A stretch of DNA of 12,226 nucleotides from Flammeovirgaceae bacterium UBA4659 (GCA_002405445.1 DHLV01000037.1:7822-20047); one strand, 5' to 3'; shown: positions 1-7,764, numbered from the stretch's first letter. Translations and numbers: made by a program. Notes: a model not told the origin generated them from the sequence alone.

Positions 1-361
1 GTTCTAATTTCTGTAGGCTGGTACTGAGGTCGGTGAGCGTGATGGGCTTCAACAAATAATCGATGCTGCTGACTTTGAATGCATCCAGCGCATATTCGTT
101 GTAGGCTGTAACGAAGATCACTGGCTTTACCACCCGCACCCGCTTGAAAATTTCAAAACTTTTGCCATCCGTCAGTTGCACGTCCATAAAGATCAAATCT
201 GCTTCGGCTTGGTGGTCTTCCAACCAGGCCACCGCAGTGTTGACGGAATCGAGTCGATTCAGTATTCTGATGTCTCCGTTGTACTTGAGCAGGTACCGCT
301 CCAGCTTTTCTGCTGCGGGGGCTTCGTCTTCAATAATCAACACATTAAAAGCCTTGCTCAT
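1..361 (-). CDS. LytTR-type response regulator, receiver domain only (truncated by window edge)
   Basis: The first 120 residues are a complete CheY-like receiver domain. They show the acidic pair E11-D12, the phospho-acceptor D60 in a FMD60VQL context, the switch Thr T85 in VTAYNEYA, and K105-P106 in DYLLKPI. The VTAYNEYALDAF...DYLLKP pattern is typical of the AlgR/LytT family, so a LytTR DNA-binding domain is expected beyond the left edge but cannot be seen. The start ATG (361-359) overlaps the stop codon of the upstream pseudokinase gene as ATGA. This implies translational coupling and a shared transcript. Its natural partner is the LytS-type kinase locus immediately upstream. By family knowledge it would be a cytoplasmic transcription factor phosphorylated on D60; the target genes are unknown. 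Confidence 0.92.
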   Translation of the reverse strand, partial: MSKAFNVLIIEDEAPAAEKLERYLLKYNGDIRILNRLDSVNTAVAWLEDHQAEADLIFMDVQLTDGKSFEIFKRVRVVKPVIFVTAYNEYALDAFKVSSIDYLLKPITLTDLSTSLQKLE

Positions 362-1407
362 AAGGTTTCTTCCACAGTTTGGGTAACGCCAATCGCAGGA
401 AACTTGATGTAATTTTGGTTTCCGGCCTTCACTTGCACAAAAGTATGATCGCTAAAGAATGAATACCCTCGTTGCAACCGGTTGAAAGAATCGATGCTGG
501 CTGAATGCGGCACGAGTTTGTCGTTTAGTTGATGTTGCAGCACAATGTACTCGTCTTCTTGATAAATCAAAATATTTAGGGGCGATTTTTCTGAAATGAG
601 GGTATTGCGCACAGCGGCATCGATGGTGATCATTAACGAGCCTGGCAGCAGGTGAATGCGCTCTTCATCTTCTACATTTGATTGGAGCTTCAGGCAATCG
701 CGATATTTGAAGTTGAGCAATGCAAGCAGGTTTTTGGCCGAATCCAATTCCTCCCGATAGCTTACCAGTTCTTTATGTCTGTTCAACAGCATGTAACGGT
801 AAACGCCAGCCAGATAGTCAATCTGTTCCTCCGCTCTATACGAGTCATGGTGTACGGTAAGAATCAGATTTTCTAAACTTTCATATAGCAGATCAGGATT
901 GATGTCGTTACGGAAAGAGAAAAAGTCGGCATCCACTTTTTCGCGAAGTTTGGTTTCTTGTGTGATCAATTCTTTGTTTTCGAGCTGTAAGTAATACTGA
1001 GAGAAATATAGCAGGTTGTAAAGAATACCCACAAAAAAGTAAATTGCCAAAAACAGATTCAATTCGCTGCTTCCGATGGAAAAGCCCAAGCGTAATTTGA
1101 AATAGAACGAGATAGCGAATGATACCAACAGTAGTGAAACAGCCAGTGTGGCAATGGTTTGTATGAATATTAACCTGTTGTCGCCTTGCACCGACTGAAT
1201 TCTTTTGAGCACTATTTCCACCAGGCGCATCGATTCAAAAGAGATGTAGCTCAGCCCGATACACACATACAGTTCTTCATTGCTGAAAATGGTGTTGATG
1301 TTTCCCAGGGTATTGTTAATGAGTAAAATCAACAAATAAACCATAACGCCCACCACCAGGCCCGCGAGTAGCCGAAAGAAAGCATGATGGATGAAGAGTT
1401 TATTCAT
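358..1407 (-). CDS. LytS-like membrane sensor with degenerate kinase core (probable pseudokinase)
   Basis: The 349-residue protein has about four predicted membrane helices (residues 11-30, 46-64, 80-102, 116-136), a linker helix (about 138-165) and a His_kinase/HATPase-like C-terminus. The layout matches the neighbouring kinase at 1546-2628. The H-box position reads INPDLLYESLENL (D172) where active LytS-type kinases have NPHFLFNxLN. The N-box region aligning with VENAVKH reads IDAAVRN (263-268), so the Asn that binds Mg-ATP is lost and the final His is Asn. The C-terminal FNRLQRGYSFFSD still aligns with the neighbour's LANIQQRYQFFTD, but the preceding Gly-rich part is gone. The fold is probably kept without autophosphorylation. 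The frame is open throughout and the response regulator starts inside its stop codon, so it is unlikely to be a decaying gene. It may act as a heterodimer partner or signal receiver for the active kinase. Confidence 0.87.
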   Translation of the reverse strand: MNKLFIHHAFFRLLAGLVVGVMVYLLILLINNTLGNINTIFSNEELYVCIGLSYISFESMRLVEIVLKRIQSVQGDNRLIFIQTIATLAVSLLLVSFAISFYFKLRLGFSIGSSELNLFLAIYFFVGILYNLLYFSQYYLQLENKELITQETKLREKVDADFFSFRNDINPDLLYESLENLILTVHHDSYRAEEQIDYLAGVYRYMLLNRHKELVSYREELDSAKNLLALLNFKYRDCLKLQSNVEDEERIHLLPGSLMITIDAAVRNTLISEKSPLNILIYQEDEYIVLQHQLNDKLVPHSASIDSFNRLQRGYSFFSDHTFVQVKAGNQNYIKFPAIGVTQTVEETL

Positions 1408-1545
1408 AGCGCTTTTGCAGTGTTAAGTCCCTCACTATTATTGAACTGATTAAGCAATGATACTGGTGTTGCGCCTTTGAGTAGGTGAGTGGCAAGGCTC
1501 GAAGGCTAAATGCGTAACTGTGCCGGATTGCGGAAGAATTCATGA

Positions 1546-2628
1546 CTATAAAATGGTTTCTTTCGCAAATCCGTTCCCATACCTGATTACCGGCAGCAAT
1601 ACCGAAAAAGATTCTTCATCGCGCACGGTTACCGGTTGGTCAGTAAAGAATTGGTAGCGCTGCTGAATATTGGCTAAACCGACCTTAAAACTTTGTGCAG
1701 GGTTAATTGCTTTTGTTTTGGTGTTGGTAACGTTGATGTGTGTGTTGTCGATGGCCGAAATGTACACCATCAATGCGTTGTCCTTGGAAATCTGGTTGTG
1801 CTTTACGGCATTCTCCACCAACATCTGTAGCGCCAGCGGAGGAATTCGTGTGTTCATTAAAGCCTTGGGTAAATTGATTTCCAACTTTAAGTGCTGCTCA
1901 AACCGCACCTGCAGCAAAAAGCAATACGACCGCACAAAGTCAATTTCCTCTTGCAGCGAAACCAACTGTTGCTGTTGGTTATTTACTACATACCGAAAGG
2001 TGTCTGCCATTCTGCGAACAAACTCTTCTGCCAAACGGCTATCCTTAAACAATAACGAAGAAATGGTATTGAGGCAGTTGAACAAATAATGTGGGCTGAT
2101 TTGGCTCTTCAAGCTCTCAAACTGCAACTCTAGCTGCAACCGCTCAGACTTCAGCTCGTCAACCTGCCGAATGGCATAGTAACGATAAGAATAAAACCAC
2201 CCGTAGAATATTTCGTAAATGAAAACCGAGATTTCGTACAAAATACAGAGTTTCATTAGGTCCTCCTGGTTGGTGTGCAGCGCATACTTCCCCACCACAA
2301 ACATGAGGCTAACGGCAATGGCACCATTCAGTAAAAAGCCCACCAAGAAGCGCAAAAGAAAATTGGTTTTCCATTGCAGCCACAGATTCAGCAAACCGTC
2401 TACCTGCAGTACTACAAAACCGAGGAAATTAGTGGTGAGTATCGCCAACAAGTAGCGTTGGTAGTGTGCTCCAAAAGCCGGTATCTCACCCGAAGAGCTT
2501 ACGTGCAAGTACACATAAAACAAAGCCCCCAATACCGAGCATGCCAGCACACGCCACAGTAGCCTTCGCGAGTTCAGTTTGAACATGTTGGTGAAGTGAC
2601 TCCTCATATAGGTTCTAAAGTAATCCAT
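1546..2628 (-). CDS. LytS/YehU-type sensor histidine kinase, intact
   Basis: The 360-residue inner-membrane kinase has about four transmembrane helices (about 24-42, 58-78, 90-112, 126-147), a coiled linker (152-175), a His_kinase domain and a HATPase domain. The H-box QISPHYLFNCLNTIS contains the acceptor H180. The N-box LALQMLVENAVKHN has E272, N273 and H277. The G2-like stretch is VGLANIQQRY (316-325). All key residues needed for autophosphorylation appear present, although the ATP-lid glycines are reduced, as is common in this family. It ends 138 bp before the pseudokinase gene on the same strand. It would phosphorylate the receiver at 1-361. No periplasmic sensor domain is evident; the loops are short, so the signal probably comes through the membrane helices or a partner protein. 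Start is the ATG at 2628; no strong Shine-Dalgarno is seen, which is usual for Bacteroidota. Confidence 0.93.
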   Translation of the reverse strand: MDYFRTYMRSHFTNMFKLNSRRLLWRVLACSVLGALFYVYLHVSSSGEIPAFGAHYQRYLLAILTTNFLGFVVLQVDGLLNLWLQWKTNFLLRFLVGFLLNGAIAVSLMFVVGKYALHTNQEDLMKLCILYEISVFIYEIFYGWFYSYRYYAIRQVDELKSERLQLELQFESLKSQISPHYLFNCLNTISSLLFKDSRLAEEFVRRMADTFRYVVNNQQQQLVSLQEEIDFVRSYCFLLQVRFEQHLKLEINLPKALMNTRIPPLALQMLVENAVKHNQISKDNALMVYISAIDNTHINVTNTKTKAINPAQSFKVGLANIQQRYQFFTDQPVTVRDEESFSVLLPVIRYGNGFAKETIL

Positions 2629-2770
2629 TTTCTATCAAATGAGATGTTGGCAAGAAGTGTTATTTAAGGAACTAATCGTTCGGCACCAAGCTTTGGCTGC
2701 AGGAAACCAGTCACAATTTTTGTCAGTTAAATTGAAAATGTGTGCTATAAATTGCCCAGTGCTTATTTTG

Positions 2771-4225
2771 TTACCGATCGATTGCTTTGATCACCCTGGC
2801 GTAGTAGACGTCCGAGTCAATCTTCTTGGCAGCTGCGCGATAGGCGTCTTTCAGCTCGGCACCCGCGGTACGCACCTGCTCGGCTGCATCCAGCAGCACT
2901 TCGGCAATGTAGTGGTCAGAATCGATACTGCCGGTAGCCTGTAATACTGTCACAATTTTGTTGTTATTCAAATTGCGACTTTCCAGTGCCGACATCAAAA
3001 TCACTGCAGCGTAGTGGTCGCTGTCCACGGTTTGCACGCGGGTCAGCAACAACTTGAAGTCAGCATCGCTTAAATCCTGTGAACTCAATACTTCCTTTAC
3101 GATTTCGGTGACATAGTGGTCTGAATCTACGCTGCCACTTACGCTCACCAGCGTCTTTACCTGTTCGCCACCCATCTTTCCTTGAAGCAAGTGGCGTATC
3201 ACTTCGGTTTTATAGTGGTCACTATCAATCCCACGCATGGCTTCCAACGCCTTTTGGTACGATATTGCCGACAAATTGGGTTTATCCAACGCACGGTTGA
3301 TGACAATGCTGCGGTAGTGGTCTGATTCAATCGACTGCGTAGAAGCCAGCAACTCAGCAATGGTGGCGTCACTGATCATGCTTTGCTTCAGCAAACTCGT
3401 GAGCACTTCCGCTTTGTAGTGGTCGCTTTCCATTTCACCGACTGCGGCCAATACAATCTTTGTTGCTTCCGGTGATGCAGACTGTATGCGCAGCGCATCT
3501 TTGATTACCTCAGCCTTGTAATGGTCGCTGTCCATCTTTTTGGTAGCGCTGAACACCGCATCTGCTGCCTCCTTACTCGCCAGCAATTTTGAGAGGTTAC
3601 TCCGCAGAAAATCTGCTATGTAGTGATCAGAGTCCATGGATTGAGCAACGCGTGATATTACGGTGGGATAATCCCTGGCGCCCAAATTCATGGCAGTCAG
3701 TATTTTTCCGTAGTGGGCCTTCACATCGTCACTCTCCAGCTGATTGATTTCATTCAGCACAGCGTTGATTCCACCGGTGCGGTAGAAGCGGTTCACGCGG
3801 CTCTCTGCCCCGATGGTGTACGAGCGTACCATCTCAGGGAGTATCTCACGCATCCACCTGCGGCCTTCGGGTTCAAATGGCACCAGCTCGCGGCCTTCAT
3901 AATACTCGCGCTTCAGTCCATTGCCCACCGGTTTGATCACCAGGCTGCGCCTGCTGCCAAACACCGTTTTCTTAATTTCAAGGTAGCCATCAGGCGACAT
4001 ACTTTTGATGTCGCGGTCATCATCGGTTAGCTCAATTTTTCCGCGAACCTCCACGCTGAAACTGTTTATGCCCTTGATGGTTATGTACCGGGTGCCGGGT
4101 TCAGAGGGGGATTCACTGCTCCACTCAAAAATCTTCACTTGGCTGTAGCCCGCGATCGCCATTCCTGCCACCAGTGCCACCATGATGCCAATCACCACAA
4201 TCACCCGCTTAATATGCTTATCCAT
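2771..4225 (-). CDS. Single-pass membrane protein with ten 34-residue SDHY repeats (predicted alpha-solenoid)
   Basis: The 484-residue protein, counted from the ATG at 4225 (a TTG two codons earlier is a weaker start), has a short Lys/Arg-rich N-terminus and one membrane helix (about 8-26). A beta-rich module follows (about 44-105, containing FSVEVRGKIELTDDDRDI and SPDGYLEIKK), then a linker with EGRRWMREILPEMVR. The rest is a repeat array. Ser of the SD(H/V)Y motif falls at residues 199, 233, 267, 301, 335, 368, 402, 436 and 471, with a degenerate SDD copy at 165, so the period is 33-35 and almost always 34. Each unit looks like two helices (HYKAEVIKDAL then an Ala/Leu-rich helix), which fits a HEAT/TPR-like superhelix lying outside the inner membrane. 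From memory, similar architectures occur as uncharacterised proteins, some near M56/BlaR-type peptidases. No catalytic motif is visible. It precedes the kinase genes by 142 bp on the same strand. The function is unknown; a protein-binding scaffold or envelope sensor is inferred. Confidence 0.86.
   Translation of the reverse strand: MDKHIKRVIVVIGIMVALVAGMAIAGYSQVKIFEWSSESPSEPGTRYITIKGINSFSVEVRGKIELTDDDRDIKSMSPDGYLEIKKTVFGSRRSLVIKPVGNGLKREYYEGRELVPFEPEGRRWMREILPEMVRSYTIGAESRVNRFYRTGGINAVLNEINQLESDDVKAHYGKILTAMNLGARDYPTVISRVAQSMDSDHYIADFLRSNLSKLLASKEAADAVFSATKKMDSDHYKAEVIKDALRIQSASPEATKIVLAAVGEMESDHYKAEVLTSLLKQSMISDATIAELLASTQSIESDHYRSIVINRALDKPNLSAISYQKALEAMRGIDSDHYKTEVIRHLLQGKMGGEQVKTLVSVSGSVDSDHYVTEIVKEVLSSQDLSDADFKLLLTRVQTVDSDHYAAVILMSALESRNLNNNKIVTVLQATGSIDSDHYIAEVLLDAAEQVRTAGAELKDAYRAAAKKIDSDVYYARVIKAIDR
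2831..3731 (-). repeat. Coding tandem repeat, about 102 bp period, ten units
   Basis: On the plus strand the motif appears as a recurring gtagtggtc(a/g)-type block (reverse complement of the D-H-Y codons) roughly every 102 bases, for example near 2911, 3012, 3114, 3216, 3318, 3420, 3522 and 3624. The units share the GAC/TCC-CAC-TAC core but differ elsewhere in third positions and in the helix B part. They look like an old, selected protein repeat rather than a recent tandem duplication. The edges given are approximate, from the degenerate first unit to the SDVY unit. Confidence 0.8.
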
Positions 4226-4702
4226 AGTCAATGTTTTTTACGGCTATACGGTACAAAGCTGCCAATTGGATGCGCCCACTGCAAGCAAAGCGTAATGAGG
4301 CGTAGGAAAAGTGTAGTGACTTGTGCTCCGAAGCTTGTGGCGGAGGCGCAACGTTAAAAAACAGGCGTAACCCTTACAGTTCCGCGCATACCCCAAGCCC
4401 CGGTCTCATGCAGGCAGAGCCTGTGGCGATCTTCAAACTCTTCGCATTACATTTCCTGCCTACTAATGCCTTGTTTACTTGATCAAACAGCGCAAAGCTG
4501 ATATATTTCCCACAGCATCATTGTTATTTTGCCTGATTGAGGAATCAAAGTGCTGACCGGTTACCACGCTGCAGGATACCATTTTATCGATGAGCATGAA
4601 GGCCCGGTGATTGGATAAGTCAGCGATGCAATTGGGGCAGGTGACTAAGGTGTCATCATCGACAATCGAAAAACTGATTGCTCTTTACTGTTGGTCTCCG
4701 CG
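4226..4702. other. Intergenic stretch with no convincing gene
   Basis: This stretch of about 475 bases separates the repeat-protein start from the DUF1801 remnant. It must contain the promoter of the minus-strand signalling cluster, but no clean TAnnTTTG element was found; TACGCTTTG near 4287-4295 has one base too many. A small hairpin CAGGC-AGA-GCCTG lies at 4411-4423 without a T tract, and CTCCG/CGGAG arms flank an AAGCTT site near 4327-4346. A plus-strand sequence TTG-N20-TATATTTC (4479-4509) resembles a Bacteroidota promoter with one mismatch. Short open segments occur on both strands at 4540-4690, none with a clear start and family match. Part of it may be decayed coding sequence belonging to the damaged gene downstream. 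Confidence 0.5.
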
Positions 4703-5112
4703 ATGAAAACCATGCCGCTCAAGCTGCTCCGCTACACAGACAAAGACGTTCAACAGATCACCATGGAAGAATGGCTGAAGACCAAACCGCCAGTATTGCG
4801 GCCAGTAGTGGTGAAGTGGTTCAACCAAATCAAAAATTGCGGCACAGATGTGCAATGCATCTTCCATGATAACTGCCCCACGGCTTGTGTGGACAACGTG
4901 CCTTTTGCGTATTTCAACGCTTTTAAAGCCCACATCAATGTTGCCTTCTTTTTTATGGCGCATACTTACCGGATACCACAAAAATACTGATGGGCAACGG
5001 CAAACCCATGCGTCACATCAAAATCGTTCCGTCAGCACCCATTGATGGTGACGCAATCAAACAAATTATCAGGTTTGCCTATTCAGATTTGAAACCACGG
5101 TTAGGCAGATAA
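4703..5112 (+). pseudogene. DUF1801-family protein, frameshifted
   Basis: Two overlapping plus-strand frames together encode one DUF1801-like protein of about 136 residues. The first frame (ATG at 4703, stop near 4990) gives WFNQIKNCGTDVQCIFHDN, PTACVDNVPFAYFNAFKAH and INVAFFF. The second frame, ending at TAA 5110-5112, gives GAYLPDTTKILMGNGKPMRH, IKIVPSAP and IKQIIRFAYSDLKPRLGR. From family knowledge, DUF1801 proteins carry a continuous HDGxPTACV...FAYxxxFxxHVNVGFFxGAxLPDPxxLLxGxGKxMRHxKL pattern, which these halves complete exactly. The frame changes at a run of six T (4949-4954). The expected reading needs four or seven T. It converges on the M23 gene with a 5-bp gap. Possible explanations are a true pseudogene, a sequencing error in the homopolymer, or slippage. 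The biochemical role of the family is not established. Confidence 0.8.
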
Positions 5113-5117
5113 CTGTA

Positions 5118-6098
5118 CTACATGCCCAGACTCTGATTTTCTACCGAAGCGATCTCGATGATCTTAGCGTACTCAGCAGCATTGAGGTCATTGAAGAAAT
5201 AGTGAATTGGATTGACCACCACACCATTTACAAACACTTCATAGTGCAAATGCGGTGCGGTAGAAAGACCGGTGTCGCCCACGTACCCAATCAAGTCGCC
5301 ACGCTTTACGCGTTGCCCGTGGCGCACGGCAAAGCCATGCATGTGCGCAAATCGTGTACGGTACCCAAAGCCATGGTCGATCTCAATCACTTTGCCATAG
5401 CCGCTAAAGCTCACTTCCATTTTATCGATGGTGCCATCGGCAGTGGCATAAATGGGCGTGCCGATAGGTGCTGCAAAGTCTACCCCGGTGTGCATCTTGC
5501 GAACTTTGTATACCGGGTGAATACGCATACCGAAACCGGAAGCGAGCGCGACTAGTTCTTTGTTGGCCACCGGCTGAATGGCCGGTATTGCGGCAAACAG
5601 TTTTTCCTTGTTTTCGGCCAGGGTGATGATTTCATCCTGCGATTTCGATTCGATGTACACTTTGCGCTTGAGCTTGTCTACCCGCTCGTATAGTTTCAGC
5701 ACTACATCTTCGTGCACAATATTTTTCTTTTTGATTTCTTCGTATCGGTCGGTGCCGCCTATGCCGGCCTCGCGGACACTCTTGTCCAGGGGCTCCGCGC
5801 CCAACACTGCACGGTAGATGTTGTCATCGCGGTATTCCATGTTGGCCAGTTCTTTATCTAACTTTTCGACTTCACTTTGCAGACTCTGGTAAAGGTATTC
5901 GAGCTCCTTCACTTCATTCTTCAAAAACATTTCGCGTGGCGATTCGAAGTAATTATAAAATAATGTTACGATTCCCACGGCCCACCCTAGTGTGAGGGCG
6001 AGCAGTCCCAATGTGTTGAGCACAATGTCACTCGTGGAGGTTTTGATGCGCTCGTATTTACACGTTTCGGTATCGTAATAGTATTTTATTTTCGCCAT
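5118..6098 (-). CDS. Membrane-anchored M23 (LytM/NlpD-type) peptidoglycan endopeptidase
   Basis: The 326-residue protein has a cytoplasmic N-terminus rich in Lys and Tyr, one membrane helix (about 26-48) and two coiled-coil stretches (about 55-90 and 118-165). A C-terminal M23 domain occupies about 183-300. The zinc and catalytic motifs are intact: HTGVD (H203, D207), FAHMHG (H252) and HLHYEV (H283, H285). It should act in the periplasm, cutting peptide cross-links of peptidoglycan. The TM plus coiled-coil plus M23 layout resembles Bacteroidota proteins involved in cell shape and division, where the coiled coils position or regulate the peptidase. It starts at ATG 6098, 72 bp after the mog stop, and probably belongs to the trhO-mog transcript, though an own promoter cannot be excluded. 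The 3' end meets the convergent DUF1801 remnant with no obvious terminator between them. Confidence 0.93.
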   Translation of the reverse strand: MAKIKYYYDTETCKYERIKTSTSDIVLNTLGLLALTLGWAVGIVTLFYNYFESPREMFLKNEVKELEYLYQSLQSEVEKLDKELANMEYRDDNIYRAVLGAEPLDKSVREAGIGGTDRYEEIKKKNIVHEDVVLKLYERVDKLKRKVYIESKSQDEIITLAENKEKLFAAIPAIQPVANKELVALASGFGMRIHPVYKVRKMHTGVDFAAPIGTPIYATADGTIDKMEVSFSGYGKVIEIDHGFGYRTRFAHMHGFAVRHGQRVKRGDLIGYVGDTGLSTAPHLHYEVFVNGVVVNPIHYFFNDLNAAEYAKIIEIASVENQSLGM

Positions 6099-6170
6099 AC
6101 CGTGCGTTGTTTATAGTGGATGCCATTAAATGTGGCGCTTTACACGGGCAACCATCGCCCATTGTCAGCG

Positions 6171-6731
6171 TCAGTTTTGCGGCCTAAATGCCTTTATCAC
6201 TGTCTCATTGCATTCCAAAAATGGGCCTTCCAAAAGATCGATGCAATATGGTATTGCCGGGAAGACTGCCTCCAGGCACTGCCTGATGGCCTTTGGCTTG
6301 CCGGGCAAATTTACGATTAAAGTTTTATTTCTGATGCCGGCTGTTTGCCGCGATAGAATTGCGGTAGGAACAAACTGCAGGCTTATGCTGCGCATCAGTT
6401 CACCAAAACCCGGCATCATTTTGTTGCACACAGCCTCTGTTGCCTCGGGTGTTACATCACGGGCAGTGGGTCCGGTGCCGCCACAGGTCACAATCAGGCA
6501 GCAGTTGTGTTGGTCGGCCATTGCTACCAGTGTTTGCTCGATTAAATATTGCTCATCGGGGATCACCGCGTAGACGGGTGTCCATGTGCTCCGTAAAAAC
6601 TCGTGGAGTGTGGCCACAATTGCCTTGCCGGGAATATCTTCGTACTCGCCTCGGCTGGCGCGGTCGCTTACATTGATGATGCCGATGGTGATGGGGGCGC
6701 TCAATGCCGGGTTCTTTTTATTGCTGATCAA
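6171..6731 (-). CDS. mog: Molybdopterin adenylyltransferase (MogA/MoaB-like)
   Basis: The protein of about 186 residues is a single MoCF-biosynthesis fold. It has the N-terminal IGIINVSDRASRGEYEDIPG (about 15-35), the signature TCGGTGPTARDVTPEATEAV (about 82-101) and NLPGKPKAI (about 141-149). The family adenylylates molybdopterin before molybdate insertion in molybdenum cofactor synthesis, in the cytoplasm. The same frame stays open upstream inside trhO (to 7025), but that part has no Mog similarity and reads as a trhO shadow. I chose the TTG at 6731-6729, eight bases after the trhO stop, because GGAAGG lies about ten bases upstream and it leaves a short N-terminus as in known Mog proteins; a TTG at 6704 is possible. 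No other cofactor genes are in the window, so the genomic context does not explain its use. Confidence 0.92.
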   Translation of the reverse strand: MISNKKNPALSAPITIGIINVSDRASRGEYEDIPGKAIVATLHEFLRSTWTPVYAVIPDEQYLIEQTLVAMADQHNCCLIVTCGGTGPTARDVTPEATEAVCNKMMPGFGELMRSISLQFVPTAILSRQTAGIRNKTLIVNLPGKPKAIRQCLEAVFPAIPYCIDLLEGPFLECNETVIKAFRPQN

Positions 6732-6738
6732 TCGTTGC

Positions 6739-7764
6739 TTACCTTCCGACCTGTTCCGTTCGTCTTCCTTTCTTGAAGACCTGCCTGCCTTTGTTGATGC
6801 CCTTGCGGATTCTTTTTTGTTCTTCCGAGGGCAGCTCCAAAATTGTTTTGCAATCAGTGGAACAGGTGCCGTTGAATTTTTCTGCACATGCGCAACACTG
6901 GATGAAAAGCAGGTGGCAGCCATCATTTTTGCAGTTGGTGTGCGTGTCGCAGGGCTGCCCGCACTGGTGGCATGCGCTGATGATGTCATCTGAAACACGT
7001 TCGCCCAAACGCTCGTCAAATACAAAGTTTTTTCCCAAAAACTTATTTTCCAACCCTTGCGACTTCACCTGGCGGGCATACTCAATAATGCCCCCCTCCA
7101 GTTGAAATACGTTTTTAAAGCCGCGGTGCTTAAACCATGCGCTGGCTTTTTCACACCGGATGCCGCCCGTACAATACATCAACAGGTCCTTATCTTTTTG
7201 GGTTTGCAGCATGTCTTCCACCACGTTCAATTCTTCGCGGAAGGTATCTACATCCGGACAGATGGCGTTTTTAAAATGGCCGACTTCACTCTCGTAGTGG
7301 TTGCGCATGTCAACAATAATCGTGTTGGGATTATCTGCCAACGTATTGAATTCTTTCGCATTAACGTGCGTTCCGGTATCGGTTACATCAAAGGTTTGGT
7401 CATTTAGCCCATCAGCTACAATCTTTTGGCGTACCAGTATTTTTAACTTAAAGAATGATTTACCGTTGTCGTCTACGGCAAAGTTTAAGCGGATGCCATT
7501 CAGAAAATCAACGCTAAAAAGTTTTGATTTGAATGCCTCAAGCAGACCGGTAGGCACACTGATTTGCGCGTTGATGCCTTCTTTGGCTACGTAAATCCGC
7601 CCTAATACTTCAAGGCTTGCCAGCAAGCGGTACAATTCATCACGGAAACCCTTTGGTTCGGTAATGTGGTGATATTTGTAAAATGAAATGGTGGTGCGCG
7701 CATCCGCGGTTTGCTGCATGCGTGCTTTCAATTCCTTGCCATTTACACGATTAAAAAGTGCCAT
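6739..7764 (-). CDS. trhO: tRNA uridine-34 5-hydroxylase, rhodanese family (TrhO/YceA)
   Basis: The 341-residue protein contains an N-terminal ferredoxin-like domain (about 24-115, with FYKYHHI and KEGINAQIS), a rhodanese domain (about 130-235) and a Cys-rich tail. The active loop [14 protein letters not shown] holds the catalytic Cys (C198) and the second Cys (C204), both conserved in TrhO. The tail (about 265-305) has ten cysteines in CxxC-type spacings, as in many bacterial homologues, possibly binding zinc. By family knowledge the enzyme hydroxylates U34 of certain tRNAs in an oxygen-dependent, prephenate-independent way, producing ho5U. The ATG at 7764 is preferred over the TTG one codon earlier and lies just downstream of a TAnnTTTG promoter candidate. 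It is the first gene of a likely trhO-mog-M23 transcript. Length matches the family. Confidence 0.95.
   Translation of the reverse strand: MALFNRVNGKELKARMQQTADARTTISFYKYHHITEPKGFRDELYRLLASLEVLGRIYVAKEGINAQISVPTGLLEAFKSKLFSVDFLNGIRLNFAVDDNGKSFFKLKILVRQKIVADGLNDQTFDVTDTGTHVNAKEFNTLADNPNTIIVDMRNHYESEVGHFKNAICPDVDTFREELNVVEDMLQTQKDKDLLMYCTGGIRCEKASAWFKHRGFKNVFQLEGGIIEYARQVKSQGLENKFLGKNFVFDERLGERVSDDIISACHQCGQPCDTHTNCKNDGCHLLFIQCCACAEKFNGTCSTDCKTILELPSEEQKRIRKGINKGRQVFKKGRRTEQVGR

Noticed and set aside
1400..1543. A 47-codon minus-strand frame (ATG 1543 to TAA 1400) filling the gap between the two kinase genes and overlapping the pseudokinase start
   Set aside because: No ribosome-binding site, no membrane or signal pattern and no recognisable family; the fit to the gap is probably chance.
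1670..2089. 139-codon plus-strand frame
   Set aside because: It is antisense to the conserved H-box and N-box region of the kinase; Cys/Ser-rich composition indicates a shadow frame.
4411..4423. Hairpin CAGGC-AGA-GCCTG
   Set aside because: Short stem, three-base loop, no T run on either strand and no adjacent gene end.
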